A stretch of 64,000 nt of DNA from AP-15 sp963750195 (GTDB taxonomy: Bacteria > Pseudomonadota > Alphaproteobacteria > ATCC43930 > CGMCC-115725): positions 510,852 through 574,851 of the forward strand of contig CAVVPS010000019.1 of assembly GCA_963750195.1 (NCBI GenBank). The letters run 5' to 3'. Positions 51,424-60,968 of this stretch are shown here, one piece after another. Position 1 is the first letter of the stretch; every line of letters starts with the position of its first letter. The translations under genes were made by a program, and so were the position numbers. The notes under the pieces are model-generated. The model was not told the DNA's origin, did not search any database, and saw nothing but the letters and a program-made list of their open reading frames with translations.

Positions 51424-52728
51424 TTAGCTCGGTTCACAACCATCAGGCGCCGCGGCGGGCTGGTTGTGGTGGTCTCCGTCGGACCGGCGCCAGAGGACCA
51501 TGACGCGGCGGACCGCATTGCGGATCGCGAAGCCCATATCCGCGAAGAACGGTCTTGGGTCGCGAAAAGTGAACACGAAATATCTGCTGCTCGGGCTGAA
51601 GAACTGACGGACGTACTCGATCACCTCGCCGACCACCGAGAACGAGAGCGCCCGATTTTGCGTGCGGCCGCGTTGACGCATCAGGGTTAAGAGGCGCCGC
51701 GTCTCCGGGATCATGTATCGGCACCTGACGCCGGCGCGGTAAGGGGGCGGATGGGGTCTCACACCGAGGCCGAGGACGGCATAGGTGTACCACGCGAAAG
51801 GTACGCCTGCATGGTAGGCGAGCGGCAGGCTGCCCCAGAAGCGCCCATTGACCTCCATCAGGGCTGCTTGCCCCGTGCGCGGATCGAGGCGGTATTCGAC
51901 CATCGCGGCCCCCTGCCAGCCGATCCGTCGCAGCAGCGCCTCCGATTTTGCCAACAGCCCGGCATTGATCGAGAGCGGCAGGCTTTGGCAGACCGTCGAT
52001 GTTCCGCCTTCCGGGGGCCATTCGGAGATACGGCGGTGCTGAAGGCGCAACAGGGCCTCCCCGCGATCTAGAAAAATCATGTGGCCCAGACCGCCGCCGG
52101 AGCAGAACGCTTGGACCAGCGGATAGTGGCCGTAGGCCGCGTAGCGCGCGAGCGCGCGGGCGAGTTCGGCGCGATCGTAGCAATACTCCGCCTTGAGAAA
52201 TTCGATGCCACGGTCGGACAGCGCGCTGCTGACACTTTCAGGATTGCTCCATTTGAGAACGCAAGGAAAGGTCAGATTTTCGGGTGGTTCATCGGCTACG
52301 GGACCGCTTCGAGGCTGCCAAGTCGCCGGCACCGGCACGCCAACCTCGCGGGCGACGGCGTAGGTCGCGGCCTTGTCGCCCACGATCGCGAGTTGCGCCG
52401 CCATCGGCACCAACGCCTGCAGACCAACCAGTCGGCCTTCATCGGCGGCGGCGCGTATAAAAAGAAGGTCTCTCTCGGAGACCGCCAGCAGATAACGAGC
52501 GCCCTGCTCCGCCGCGATCCGGTTCAAAAGCTCAATCATCGCATCGTCGTCAGGCGGGCGCGAATAACCGCTGGTGGTCCATCTGGAATAGAGGCCGATG
52601 CCCTTGCGTGAGCGCGCAATGGCATGGACCGGGACACCGTGCTCCCCGAGATCGCGAATGATCGTAAGGCCGATCGGCGTATCCGCGCCGAGCAGGATAG
52701 CCGGCGGGTGCGCCGTCCTATCTCCCAT
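51424..52728 (-). CDS. ATP-grasp ligase, glycan/amide-forming type
   Basis: A 434-residue ATP-grasp protein. The N-terminal PreATP-grasp domain shows ILLGADTPIGLTIIRDLGEHG, then SERDLLFIRAAADEGR. Central elements are LTFPCVLKWSNPESV and YPLVQAFCSGGGLGHMIF. The ATP/metal site includes ALMEVNGRFWGSLPLAYHAG. Such stand-alone ligases often attach amino acids or similar groups in surface-glycan or peptide synthesis. Its gene overlaps the LMW-PTP gene by 11 bp, so the two are co-translated; a deacetylase-like gene is upstream in the same direction. Substrates unknown. Confidence 0.8.
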   Translation of the reverse strand: MGDRTAHPPAILLGADTPIGLTIIRDLGEHGVPVHAIARSRKGIGLYSRWTTSGYSRPPDDDAMIELLNRIAAEQGARYLLAVSERDLLFIRAAADEGRLVGLQALVPMAAQLAIVGDKAATYAVAREVGVPVPATWQPRSGPVADEPPENLTFPCVLKWSNPESVSSALSDRGIEFLKAEYCYDRAELARALARYAAYGHYPLVQAFCSGGGLGHMIFLDRGEALLRLQHRRISEWPPEGGTSTVCQSLPLSINAGLLAKSEALLRRIGWQGAAMVEYRLDPRTGQAALMEVNGRFWGSLPLAYHAGVPFAWYTYAVLGLGVRPHPPPYRAGVRCRYMIPETRRLLTLMRQRGRTQNRALSFSVVGEVIEYVRQFFSPSSRYFVFTFRDPRPFFADMGFAIRNAVRRVMVLWRRSDGDHHNQPAAAPDGCEPS

Positions 52729-53353
52729 CTGGGGGGCTCAGACGCGTCCGCTCGGCAATGCCCTGTACAGCGGAATCGATGACGTTGAAGCACTGCTCCC
52801 AATATGCTTCACGCGAACGGTGCGGGTCGTGAATGTGCGGGCGACGAGGCCGGCTCCACAGGCCAAGCAGGGTCACTTGGCAGGGCACGGTCGGCAGACA
52901 TCGCAGCATCGCGCGTGCTTGCCGTGGCTCCATGACGATCAGCAGGTCACCGTTGTGAAATTCGAAATCCTCGGCCGCACAGGCGCGATGCTCCGCCAGC
53001 TCGATCGCTCGTCGTGCCGCAACACTGAGTGCACTCGGGTCGGCTGGCGCTCCGGTGTCCGCCGATAGGCCAAAGGACGCCGTGGGCAAACCGTAAGTCG
53101 CGGCGCGCCGCTCTGCGTACGGACTGCGGCAAATGTTGCCATGGCATACAAAGACGACGCGCTCCACCCTGTCCCAGCGGATTTTCTTGAGGCGGCGGTA
53201 GCCGCCGATGCCGTTTTCAAAGTAGGCAAGCAGGAGCCGCGCGAGTCCGCGATAGCTGCCAAAACGGGCGCGCACCCTGACGGGGTCCCCGCCCCCAAAG
53301 GGCATGGATAGCTGTGGAAGCTCCCGTTGGGTAGAAAAAAGCCGTCTGGGCAC
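52718..53353 (-). CDS. Low-molecular-weight protein tyrosine phosphatase
   Basis: A 211-residue phosphatase. The active loop VVFVCHGNICRSPYAE (C-x5-R) is at residues ~67-82 and the general-acid DP loop at HIHDPHRSREAYWEQC near the end. The N-terminal ~60 residues are an extension not usual in stand-alone Wzb-type enzymes; an alternative start (MPFGGGDP at 53305) would shorten it. LMW-PTPs in glycan clusters dephosphorylate bacterial tyrosine kinases that control polysaccharide export. The kinase is not in the window. Confidence 0.85.
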   Translation of the reverse strand: MPRRLFSTQRELPQLSMPFGGGDPVRVRARFGSYRGLARLLLAYFENGIGGYRRLKKIRWDRVERVVFVCHGNICRSPYAERRAATYGLPTASFGLSADTGAPADPSALSVAARRAIELAEHRACAAEDFEFHNGDLLIVMEPRQARAMLRCLPTVPCQVTLLGLWSRPRRPHIHDPHRSREAYWEQCFNVIDSAVQGIAERTRLSPPDGR

Positions 53354-53739
53354 GGTCGCTACTACGCTGCCTATCGTCGTGCCCGCAAAGCGGCGGCCAA
53401 TTCAATTTGCCGCTCATGGAGCGGCGAGTTCATAGACGACGAAGGCGATAAAAACTCTCTCAGACCCGGCAGCGTAATCAAGCCTTCGAGGAGAGGCAGT
53501 GCTTTAGACGATGGAATTTGTGAAATTCGTGTGGCGCAAAACGGAAGCAGTTGACAGTGCACAGACGCTCGAATTTGGCGATGGTCAAACGGTTTAGAGA
53601 GATTGCTCTCGGAGAGCCGGATACCGGAGTCACGGCAAAGCCATCTCGTCGATTGCCGTGTTCGTCCCGATCCTCGACCCCTCAGCACCGACACCGTTCA
53701 GCTCGACCGACGTTTTCTAACGCGCCATCTCATTCCACG
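53354..53739. other. Intergenic gap without a gene
   Basis: Short open frames exist on both strands but show no family resemblance or ribosome binding site. The gap separates the LMW-PTP/ATP-grasp pair from the polysaccharide-deacetylase gene and probably holds their promoter. Nothing else is visible. Confidence 0.45.
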
Positions 53740-54756
53740 TTAGATGAATCCCAGGTGATCGTTAACCACGTTGGTGACCACGCGAACGATCGAGTTAAAC
53801 GCATTCCCGGTCAGTTCGGTCCACACCCGACCATTGTTTATCGTATCCGCGGCAACAGCGAGCGGCACGACCTCAAACCTCTCAGTGTTTTCGGCTAGGA
53901 ACGCGCACAAGCGTCGAAAACGGTCCTGGATTATCCGATTAGGCCGGAGGTTGGTGTAGCGGAAATCCCGCCTTTTGACGAACTCGAACGGATGTGTGAC
54001 GATCACCACGACGGGGTTTCCATGATCGTGTGCCGCATTGAGCAAGCTGATCTGCTCGCGCGCGGTCAACGCGGTGACTTGCATCGGGCGCAGGCGTCGG
54101 CGCCCTACCGGGCCGACATCGACAAAGCAGGTTACCGGAAGTTCGCGGATGCCGGCAAAGTCATGAGCACCACCGGTCACTGCCAGTTCCGGCTCCGGCG
54201 GGCGATGGACCGCGAGGCAGATGTTGGATGCATGGCGCAGGCCTGCCTGGCTCATCGCCTCGAATACCGATAGCGCGGTGGAAAAGTTGCCCGAGCGCAT
54301 GCCGCTCGGCCGCACCCCGGTCCAGGCGGCGATTTGATCGGCACCTTGGCCGATCAGCGCTACCAGGCGCCCGGTTTCCAACTCGTGACAATGGTCGCAG
54401 GCCGGGTTGGAGCGGTCGAACTTGCCGTCCTCGAACGACAGCCAGCAAGGGTGCAAATGCAATTGCACGTCCTGGCCTGCGCGCAGCAGGTGGTCGACGT
54501 AGCCGCCCATGGCCGTGTCGGGAAAGTAGCGCGTATGGACAGTCTCGACGAAAAAGGTCGCGACCAACCCGTGCCCCCTCAGCGTCTCCACGAGAAAGCC
54601 CAGCCCTTCGCTCTTGCCGTCGACCACGCCCGCCACCGGCTCGTGGATCAGCGGGGTATGGGCTTCGTTCTCGCGCAATGCCCCGGCGACCGACGGTTCG
54701 GTATCGACTGTCAGCACGACCTTGGTCTTCACACCTCTTTGATGCCCGCTCGTCAC
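53740..54756 (-). CDS. Polysaccharide deacetylase-like (NodB-type) protein
   Basis: A 338-residue protein of the carbohydrate esterase 4/WalW-like type. The first motif VVLTVDTEPS holds the catalytic Asp and metal Asp positions, and LHLHPCWLSFED carries the His pair. GMRSGNFSTA and VVVIVTHPFEFVK complete the barrel. No signal peptide is evident, so it may act in the cytoplasm on a lipid-linked precursor. It lies upstream of LMW-PTP and ATP-grasp in the same direction, suggesting a surface-glycan modification group. Confidence 0.75.
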   Translation of the reverse strand: MTSGHQRGVKTKVVLTVDTEPSVAGALRENEAHTPLIHEPVAGVVDGKSEGLGFLVETLRGHGLVATFFVETVHTRYFPDTAMGGYVDHLLRAGQDVQLHLHPCWLSFEDGKFDRSNPACDHCHELETGRLVALIGQGADQIAAWTGVRPSGMRSGNFSTALSVFEAMSQAGLRHASNICLAVHRPPEPELAVTGGAHDFAGIRELPVTCFVDVGPVGRRRLRPMQVTALTAREQISLLNAAHDHGNPVVVIVTHPFEFVKRRDFRYTNLRPNRIIQDRFRRLCAFLAENTERFEVVPLAVAADTINNGRVWTELTGNAFNSIVRVVTNVVNDHLGFI

Positions 54757-54993
54757 TATGGGCAGTCCTCACGGCCACAGACGATACAAATATCAGGTTT
54801 CTCGGTATAATTCAGCATTGGTCTGGGCGGCGCCGGCGTTATGGTTCAAGCGCGTGACGGTACCCACTGTTGCGCAGGGAGGACCGGCGCTCGGATTTCG
54901 CGAGACGGGTCGTGGCGTTGCCGCTAAATCAACAGGCAACGCTCTCATCACAGACACCGGATCGGCGGCGACGGTAAGTTTGGGAGAAATTCG

Positions 54994-56163
54994 ATGCTCA
55001 GCGGAGCCTACCGGTTTCCGGCAATGGAAAGCGTCGTCTTCGGGAAAGCCTACACCGAGGCGCTGGCGCAGGAGGTCGACCGGCTCGACGCCCGCGCCGT
55101 CTTTGTGCTGGCGAGCGGCACCTTGGCGCGTGAGACCGATTATGTCGACCGGCTGCGGCAGATGCTCGGCAACCGCTTTGCCGGTGTTTGCGCAAAGATC
55201 GGCGCGCACACCCCACGCAGCGATGTCGTTGCCGCGGCCAACGCAGCGCGCGAGGCCGGCGCCGATCTGATCGTCACGATTGGCGGCGGCTCGGTCACCG
55301 ATGCGGCGAAGATGGTGGGCCTGTGCCTCGGCAACGGGGTAACCGCGCCCGAGCAGCTCGACGATTACCGCGCTACGATCGCTGCCGACGGCACGGCGCG
55401 GCGCCCCGAGGTCAAGCCGCCTGGGGTGCGCATGATCGCCATCCCGACGACATTGTCGGCGGGCGAGTTCTCGGCCGGCGCGGGCTGCACCGACACCCGG
55501 CGCCACGTCAAGGAGAGCTTCAGCCATCCCTTGATGATCCCGCGCACCGTCATTCTCGATCCGCAGGCGGCGGTGCCGACACCCGAATGGCTGTTTTTGT
55601 CGACCGGCATCCGCGCTGTGGACCACGCTGTCGAGGACATCTGCTCGGTCAACGGCCAGCCGATCTCCGAGGGTGCGGCGTTTCATGCGTTGCGCCTGCT
55701 GGGCAAGGGTTTGGCGGCGGTCAAAACCGACCCCGCCGATCTCGACGCGCGGCTCGACTGTCAGATCGGCGCATGGATGTCGATGGTCGGCTCGCAAACC
55801 GGGGTAAGCAAGGGTGCCAGCCACGGCATCGGGCATGTTTTGGGCGGCACCGCCGGCGTGCCGCACGGCTACACCTCGTGCGTCATGCTGCCCCACGTGT
55901 TGCGCTTCAACCATACGGTGAACGCGGACAAGCAGGCGCGGGTCAGCGACGCTCTCGGGCAACCGGACACGATGGCAGCCGACGCGGTTTCGGGATTGAT
56001 TGCCGGGCTCGGTCTGCCGACCCGGTTGCGCGATGTCGGGGTCAGAGAGGACCAGCTCGATCTAATCGCCGAAAATTCGATGCACGACCGCTGGATCCAC
56101 ACTAATCCGCGCAAGATCGACGGGCCGGCGGTGATCCGCACCCTGCTTGACGCCGCCTGGTAG
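54994..56163 (+). CDS. Iron-containing alcohol dehydrogenase (maleylacetate reductase-like)
   Basis: A 389-residue group III metal-dependent dehydrogenase. The NAD(P) site is IVTIGGGSVTDAAKM, metal ligands fall in RAVDHAVEDICS and GASHGIGHVLGGTAGVPHG. GEFSAGAGCTD fits the substrate loop. Family members include alcohol dehydrogenases and maleylacetate reductases of aromatic catabolism; the specific substrate is not determined. It is the first of three oxidoreductase genes in the same direction (followed by SDR and GMC). Confidence 0.9.
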   Translation: MLSGAYRFPAMESVVFGKAYTEALAQEVDRLDARAVFVLASGTLARETDYVDRLRQMLGNRFAGVCAKIGAHTPRSDVVAAANAAREAGADLIVTIGGGSVTDAAKMVGLCLGNGVTAPEQLDDYRATIAADGTARRPEVKPPGVRMIAIPTTLSAGEFSAGAGCTDTRRHVKESFSHPLMIPRTVILDPQAAVPTPEWLFLSTGIRAVDHAVEDICSVNGQPISEGAAFHALRLLGKGLAAVKTDPADLDARLDCQIGAWMSMVGSQTGVSKGASHGIGHVLGGTAGVPHGYTSCVMLPHVLRFNHTVNADKQARVSDALGQPDTMAADAVSGLIAGLGLPTRLRDVGVREDQLDLIAENSMHDRWIHTNPRKIDGPAVIRTLLDAAW

Positions 56164-56300
56164 CCGACCGAAGCAACCAGGTCGCCTTGGCGCTCAGGCG
56201 CGGTCAGTAGCTTGCCCGCCCGTCGGCTGGCCAACAAAATGTCAGCGGACACCGGGACGCGCTGCGAGGCAATTGCGCACCCGCATGCAGGAGAGAGCTG

Positions 56301-57053
56301 ATGGACCTCAACGGCGCGGTTGCCCTGGTGACGGGCGGCAATGGCGGGCTCGGCCAGCGTATCTGCCACGCGCTGGCGAAGGAGGGTGTGCACGTCGCCG
56401 TCATGTATGCGCAGAGCCGCGACCAGGGGGAGGGCGTCGCCCGAGAGCTGACCTCTCGGTACCAGATCAACGCCGCGGCATTCGCTTGCGACATCACCGA
56501 CGGCACGGCGGTGGAGGGGGTGGTCGGCGAGGTCACCGGGCGCTTCGGCCGGCTCGACATTCTCGTCAACGACGCCGCCTACAACAAGGCGATCCCGTTC
56601 GACGACCTCGACAATCTTACGATCGAGGTGTGGGACAAGATTATCGCCGTCAACCTGACCGGGCCGATGCGTCTTATGAAGGCGGTAGCGCCGGTCATGA
56701 AGGCGCAAAGCCGCGGCCGCATCGTCAACATCTCATCCGTGGCTGGGGTGGGGCCAACCGGCTCGTCGATCGCCTATGCGGTGTCGAAGGCAGGGCTGAT
56801 CCACCTGACCCGCTGCATGGCGGTGGCCTTGGCGCCGGAGACGCTGGTCAATTGCGTGGCGCCGGGCCTGCTGGAGGGCACGCGCGCGACGGCTAATCTG
56901 CGGGCCGAGCAGATCCAGAACTCCGCGGCCACGTCGCTGCTGAAAAAGCCGGCCGACAAGGACGACTGTGCCGATATGGTGGTCACGATGTGCCGCACCG
57001 AGACCATGACCGGCCAGACGATGGTCATCGACTCGGGACGCTACTTTCATTGA
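56301..57053 (+). CDS. Short-chain dehydrogenase/reductase
   Basis: A 250-residue SDR. It shows the cofactor motif TGGNGGLGQRI (residues ~11-21), DILVNDAAYN (NNAG-like), the catalytic Ser in IVNISSVAG and Tyr-Lys in YAVSKAG. The ATG at 56301 follows GGAGAGAG. Resembles FabG-type 3-oxoacyl reductases but could act on other alcohols. It lies 137 bp after the Fe-ADH gene and may be part of the same catabolic unit. Confidence 0.9.
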   Translation: MDLNGAVALVTGGNGGLGQRICHALAKEGVHVAVMYAQSRDQGEGVARELTSRYQINAAAFACDITDGTAVEGVVGEVTGRFGRLDILVNDAAYNKAIPFDDLDNLTIEVWDKIIAVNLTGPMRLMKAVAPVMKAQSRGRIVNISSVAGVGPTGSSIAYAVSKAGLIHLTRCMAVALAPETLVNCVAPGLLEGTRATANLRAEQIQNSAATSLLKKPADKDDCADMVVTMCRTETMTGQTMVIDSGRYFH

Positions 57054-57206
57054 GGCGCCGGCTTACGCCGTCTTCCGCCAGAATAGCTTGTCGGTCCGTA
57101 TGCCGGGGTCCGCTTAGGCGATCTTTCGGTGCGGCCACGATGTGGTAGAGTAGACACGCTAATAAGCCGTCTGGCGGGGCTAACCAGGGGCCGGGGAGCG
57201 TTACGC

Positions 57207-58820
57207 ATGCAAGCTGATTACATCATCGTCGGAGCGGGGTCGGCCGGCTGCGTGCTGGCCAATCGGCTGACTGAGGATCCCGGTACGAAAGTATTGCTGA
57301 TCGAGGCGGGCGGGCAGGACTGGAACCCGCTGATTTACGTCCCGGCCGGCTTCATGAAGATGCTCGACCACGATACCCTGACCTGGAAGTTTCGGTCCGA
57401 GCCCGATCCCGGGATCAACGGCCGCGCCATCGTCTACACGCGCGGGCGGGTGATCGGCGGCTCCTCCTCGATCAACGGGATGATCTACATCCGCGGCCAA
57501 CCTGAGGATTACGACCACTGGGCGCAGCTCGGCAACCGCGGCTGGTCGTGGGACGATTGCCTGCCCTATTTCCGCCAGGCCGAGCGCTGGGAAGGCGAGG
57601 GCAACGCGGTGCGCGGCAAGGAGGGGCCGCTCTACACCTCGAAGACGGACCGGCCGGCGATCTGCGCGACGGTGATCGAGGCCGGCAAGCAGGTCGGGCT
57701 CGAATACCGCGAGGACCTGAACGACCTGCCCCCTGGTCACGGCGACTGTATCGGCTGGTGCCAGCAGACCCGCGGCGGGCGCCGCCGCGCCAGCACCGCG
57801 CGCACCTATCTGCGGCCGGCGCTGAAGCGGCCGAACCTCGAACTCGTCACCAACGCGTTGGTGCATCGCGTCCTGTTCGACGGAAAGCGCGCCTCAGGCA
57901 TCGAATTCTCGCGCAACGGAGTCATCGAACGGGCCGAAGCCGGGCATGAGGTGATCCTCTCGGCGGGCGCCGTCGGCTCGCCGCACATCCTGCAGCTGTC
58001 GGGCGTCGGCGATCCCGAGCATCTCGCCAAGATCGGCGTACCCGTCGCGCATGAACTGCGCGGCGTCGGCAAGAACATGCAGGACCACTATGTCGCTCGC
58101 GTCTCCTATCCGGTCGTCGGCGCCCAAACCGCCAACGAGCGGCAGCGCGGCCTGCCGTTCGCCGCCGAATTCATGCGCTGGCTGATCGCCGGCAAAGGGA
58201 TGCTGAGCTACAGCCCCTCGATCGTCGCCGCCTCGGCCAAGGTGTTGGAGGAATTGGCGACGCCCGACATGCAATGCACGTTCGCGCCGGGCAGCTTCAA
58301 GGACGGCCAGATGGGCCAACTCGAGGAGACGCCTGGCCTCAGCGCTGGCGCATGGCAAATGCGGCCCTTGTCGCGCGGCTATGTCGAGGCCAAGTCGACC
58401 CGGCCCGGCGACATGCCGGCGATCAACCCGCGCTACCTGTCGGAAGAAACCGACCGGCGCGCCATCATCGGTGGGTTGCGCCTTGCGCGGCGGATTTTCG
58501 CCGCACCCGCGCTAAAGCAGTTCGTCCGGGAAGAAAGCCTGCCCGGCCGCCATGTCCAGACCGACGACGAGTTGCTCGATTACGCGCGGCGCAACGGCAG
58601 CACATGCTACCACGCCAGCTGCACCTGCATGATGGGTTCGCACCCGATGAGCGTCGTCGACAGCGAACTACGCGTGCACGGTCTCGAAGGGCTGCGGGTC
58701 ATCGATGCCTCGGTGATGCCGGCGGTCACCTCGACCAACACCAACGCGCCGACGATCATGATCGCCGAAAAGGGCGCCGCGATGATCAAAGGCGCCGCGC
58801 GACAAAGGCTGGCGGCGTAG
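57207..58820 (+). CDS. GMC-family FAD oxidoreductase
   Basis: A 537-residue flavoprotein of the choline-dehydrogenase/alcohol-oxidase type. The start MQADYIIVGAGSAGCVLANR at 57207 begins with the FAD-binding fold. GMC signature 1 is GRVIGGSSSINGMIYIRGQ, signature 2 GAVGSPHILQLSGVG, and the catalytic His pair region YHASCTCMMG and DASVMPAVTSTNTNAPTIM. It oxidises alcohols to aldehydes with FAD. The substrate is not identifiable; the Fe-ADH and SDR genes immediately upstream suggest a shared pathway. Confidence 0.92.
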   Translation: MQADYIIVGAGSAGCVLANRLTEDPGTKVLLIEAGGQDWNPLIYVPAGFMKMLDHDTLTWKFRSEPDPGINGRAIVYTRGRVIGGSSSINGMIYIRGQPEDYDHWAQLGNRGWSWDDCLPYFRQAERWEGEGNAVRGKEGPLYTSKTDRPAICATVIEAGKQVGLEYREDLNDLPPGHGDCIGWCQQTRGGRRRASTARTYLRPALKRPNLELVTNALVHRVLFDGKRASGIEFSRNGVIERAEAGHEVILSAGAVGSPHILQLSGVGDPEHLAKIGVPVAHELRGVGKNMQDHYVARVSYPVVGAQTANERQRGLPFAAEFMRWLIAGKGMLSYSPSIVAASAKVLEELATPDMQCTFAPGSFKDGQMGQLEETPGLSAGAWQMRPLSRGYVEAKSTRPGDMPAINPRYLSEETDRRAIIGGLRLARRIFAAPALKQFVREESLPGRHVQTDDELLDYARRNGSTCYHASCTCMMGSHPMSVVDSELRVHGLEGLRVIDASVMPAVTSTNTNAPTIMIAEKGAAMIKGAARQRLAA

Positions 58821-58966
58821 CGAGGGCAGCCGGAGTGGAGCCGACGATTTGCGCCACGCCGCTAGAACCGAAAAGCCTCCGGGTTTGGGCTAAGAATCGC
58901 TAGCTGCGCATGCGGCTGGAAGAGATGCGGGCGTAGTCGAGGCCACACTAGCAAGGAGAAACAGCC

Positions 58967-59728
58967 ATGCCATTCTACCAAAAGGGCGACGTCCGCATCC
59001 GCTACGAGGAGGCCGGCTCCGGCTTCCCATTGTTGGTCACCCCCGGCGGAGGCCTGAACTCGCGGGTCAGCAACTGGCCGACCGCCGTGATCAACGCGAT
59101 GGAGGAGTTCAAGAACGATTTTCGCTGCATCACGATGGACCAGCGCAACGCCAACGGTGGTGAATCGACCGGCCCAGTGCAGGTCGATAACCCCTGGGAT
59201 GCGTTCGCCGACGACCAGCTGGGGCTGATGGACCATCTCGGCATCCGCGAGTTCTTCTATATGGGCTACTGCATCGGCGGTTGCTTTGCCGGAAAGCTGA
59301 TGCAGCGGGCGCCCAACCGCGTCGTCGCCGCAGTGTTCTGCCAAAGCGTCGGCCATCGGCCGGAAAACCCGACCGTCATGTACCGGCATAGCAAGGAGAA
59401 CTGGGTTCCCGACTTCATGAACCGGCGTCCCGATGTGTCCGCGGACACGATCGAGAAATACCTGCACAACCTGTACGCCGTGCAGCCCGATTTCCTGTAC
59501 AGCGTGTCGCGTGACTTCATCAGGAACTGCCGCACGCCGATGCTGGTGCTGCCGGATGATGTACCAGGGCATCCGCTGCAGACCTCGATCGACGTGGCGT
59601 CGCTGGCGCCGAACGCCGAGATCACGGTTTACCCGTGGAAGGAGCCGGAGGAACTTAGGCAACGCACAATCAACCGCGCGCGCAGCTTCCTAAAGGCGCA
59701 CGTGCCGATGCGAGCCGCCGCCCAATAA
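58967..59728 (+). CDS. Alpha/beta hydrolase with Cys nucleophile, copy 1
   Basis: A 253-residue alpha/beta-hydrolase. The nucleophile elbow reads GYCIGGC instead of G-x-S-x-G, so a Cys replaces the Ser, as in dienelactone hydrolase. TPGGGLNSRVSNWP provides the oxyanion loop and PDDVPGHPLQTS the likely acid/His region. AAGGAG precedes the start. A second, frameshifted copy follows at 60137-60899, with a small secreted-protein gene between. Substrate unknown; the preceding oxidoreductase genes suggest catabolism. Confidence 0.85.
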   Translation: MPFYQKGDVRIRYEEAGSGFPLLVTPGGGLNSRVSNWPTAVINAMEEFKNDFRCITMDQRNANGGESTGPVQVDNPWDAFADDQLGLMDHLGIREFFYMGYCIGGCFAGKLMQRAPNRVVAAVFCQSVGHRPENPTVMYRHSKENWVPDFMNRRPDVSADTIEKYLHNLYAVQPDFLYSVSRDFIRNCRTPMLVLPDDVPGHPLQTSIDVASLAPNAEITVYPWKEPEELRQRTINRARSFLKAHVPMRAAAQ

Positions 59729-59742
59729 CACGGGCTGGCCAC

Positions 59743-60030
59743 GTGACAGGGCGGCTTATTCTTATTCTGAGCGCAATGGCTCTCAGTTCGTCTACGCTGG
59801 CCGCTGGAATAGATTCTCGTACCTACACCTGCGCTGATCTTCAAGGTCTGATCGCAGCCCACGGCTTCGTCTTTATCAGTCAGGCTGTCTTCGGGGACTT
59901 TGTTGTTGCCAATGCCTCTTATTGCGCAGCCGGGGCGGCGGTGCTTCAGTTGCGGAGCGTAGCAACAGCCGACCGTCCCGAGTGCCTGGTCAACTACTGT
60001 GTCCCTCGCAATGTCGGCACCAACAACTAG
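59743..60030 (+). CDS. Small secreted protein between the hydrolase copies
   Basis: A 95-residue protein with an N-terminal signal peptide (MTGRLILILSAMALSSSTLAAG). The mature part has four Cys (YTCADLQGLI, SYCAAGAAV, ECLVNYCVP), probably two disulphides. Similar small proteins with a YTCADLQGLIAAHGFV-type core occur in alphaproteobacteria as I recall them; function unknown. It starts 14 bp after the first hydrolase copy. Confidence 0.65.
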   Translation: MTGRLILILSAMALSSSTLAAGIDSRTYTCADLQGLIAAHGFVFISQAVFGDFVVANASYCAAGAAVLQLRSVATADRPECLVNYCVPRNVGTNN

Positions 60031-60136
60031 TTGCCGCCGAGTTCGAAAATCTGCGGGTTTGCGACCCCTACCTGCGCACGCGCGGCCGAGTACGGGCGCA
60101 AACGCGTAAACACCACACGGGGCCAGGAGAAATGCC

Positions 60137-60899
60137 ATGCCGTTCTATCAAAAAGGCGACGTCCGCATCCGCTACGAGGAGGCCGGCTCCGGCTTCCTGC
60201 TGGTGGTCACCCCCGGCGGGGGCTTGAACTCGCGGGTCAGCAACTGGCCGACCGCCGTGATCAACGCGATGGAGGAGTTCAAGAACGATTTCCGCTGCAT
60301 CACGATGGACCAGCGCAACGCGAACGGCGGCGAATCAACCGGGCCCGATCCCGACCGGCGACCCGTGGGACGCTTTTGCCGACGACCAGCTCCGGCTGAT
60401 GGACCACCTCGGCATCCGCGAGTTCTTCTACATGGGCTACTGCATCGGCGGCTGTTTCGCCGGGAAGCTTCTCCAACGCGCGCCGCAGCGCGTCATCGCC
60501 GCTGTGTTTTGTCAGACCGTTGGGCACCGGCCGGAACTCCCGGACTACATGTACAATTCCGGCAAGGATACCTGGGCGCCGGAGTTGCTGCCGCGCCGGC
60601 CGGATCTCAACATGGCGCAGGTCGAGCAATACTTGCACAATTTGTACCGTGTAAACCCCGATTTCCTGTACAGCGTGTCGCGCGACTTCATTAAGAACTG
60701 CCGGACGCCGATCCTGGTCCTGCCCGACGACACCCCGGCGCACCCGCTGCAGACCTCGATCGACGTCGCCTCGCTGGCGCCCAATGCCGAGATCACGGTC
60801 TTCCCCTGGCGCGAGCCGCCGGACCTGAAGGAACGCACGATCAACCGCGTCCGCAGCTTCCTAAAGGCGCACGTACCAATGCGGGCCGCCGCACAGTAA
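60137..60899 (+). pseudogene. Alpha/beta hydrolase copy 2, frameshifted
   Basis: A near-duplicate of 58967-59728 with the same start MPFYQKGDVRIRYEEAGSGF, Cys elbow GYCIGGC and end FLKAHVPMRAAAQ. The span is 763 bases against 762 in the first copy. After NANGGESTGP an extra base near 60345 shifts the frame; the rest (DHLGIREFFYMGYC onwards) is in the next frame to the stop. Nucleotide identity is highest in the first ~170 bp. A tandem duplication followed by decay of one copy is the simplest reading. Confidence 0.9.
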
Positions 60900-60968
60900 G
60901 ACAAGAGTGTCGATATGACAGGAGCGGCAGGATTTTCAAGGATGCCACGGCTATGAAGGGAGGTTCTC

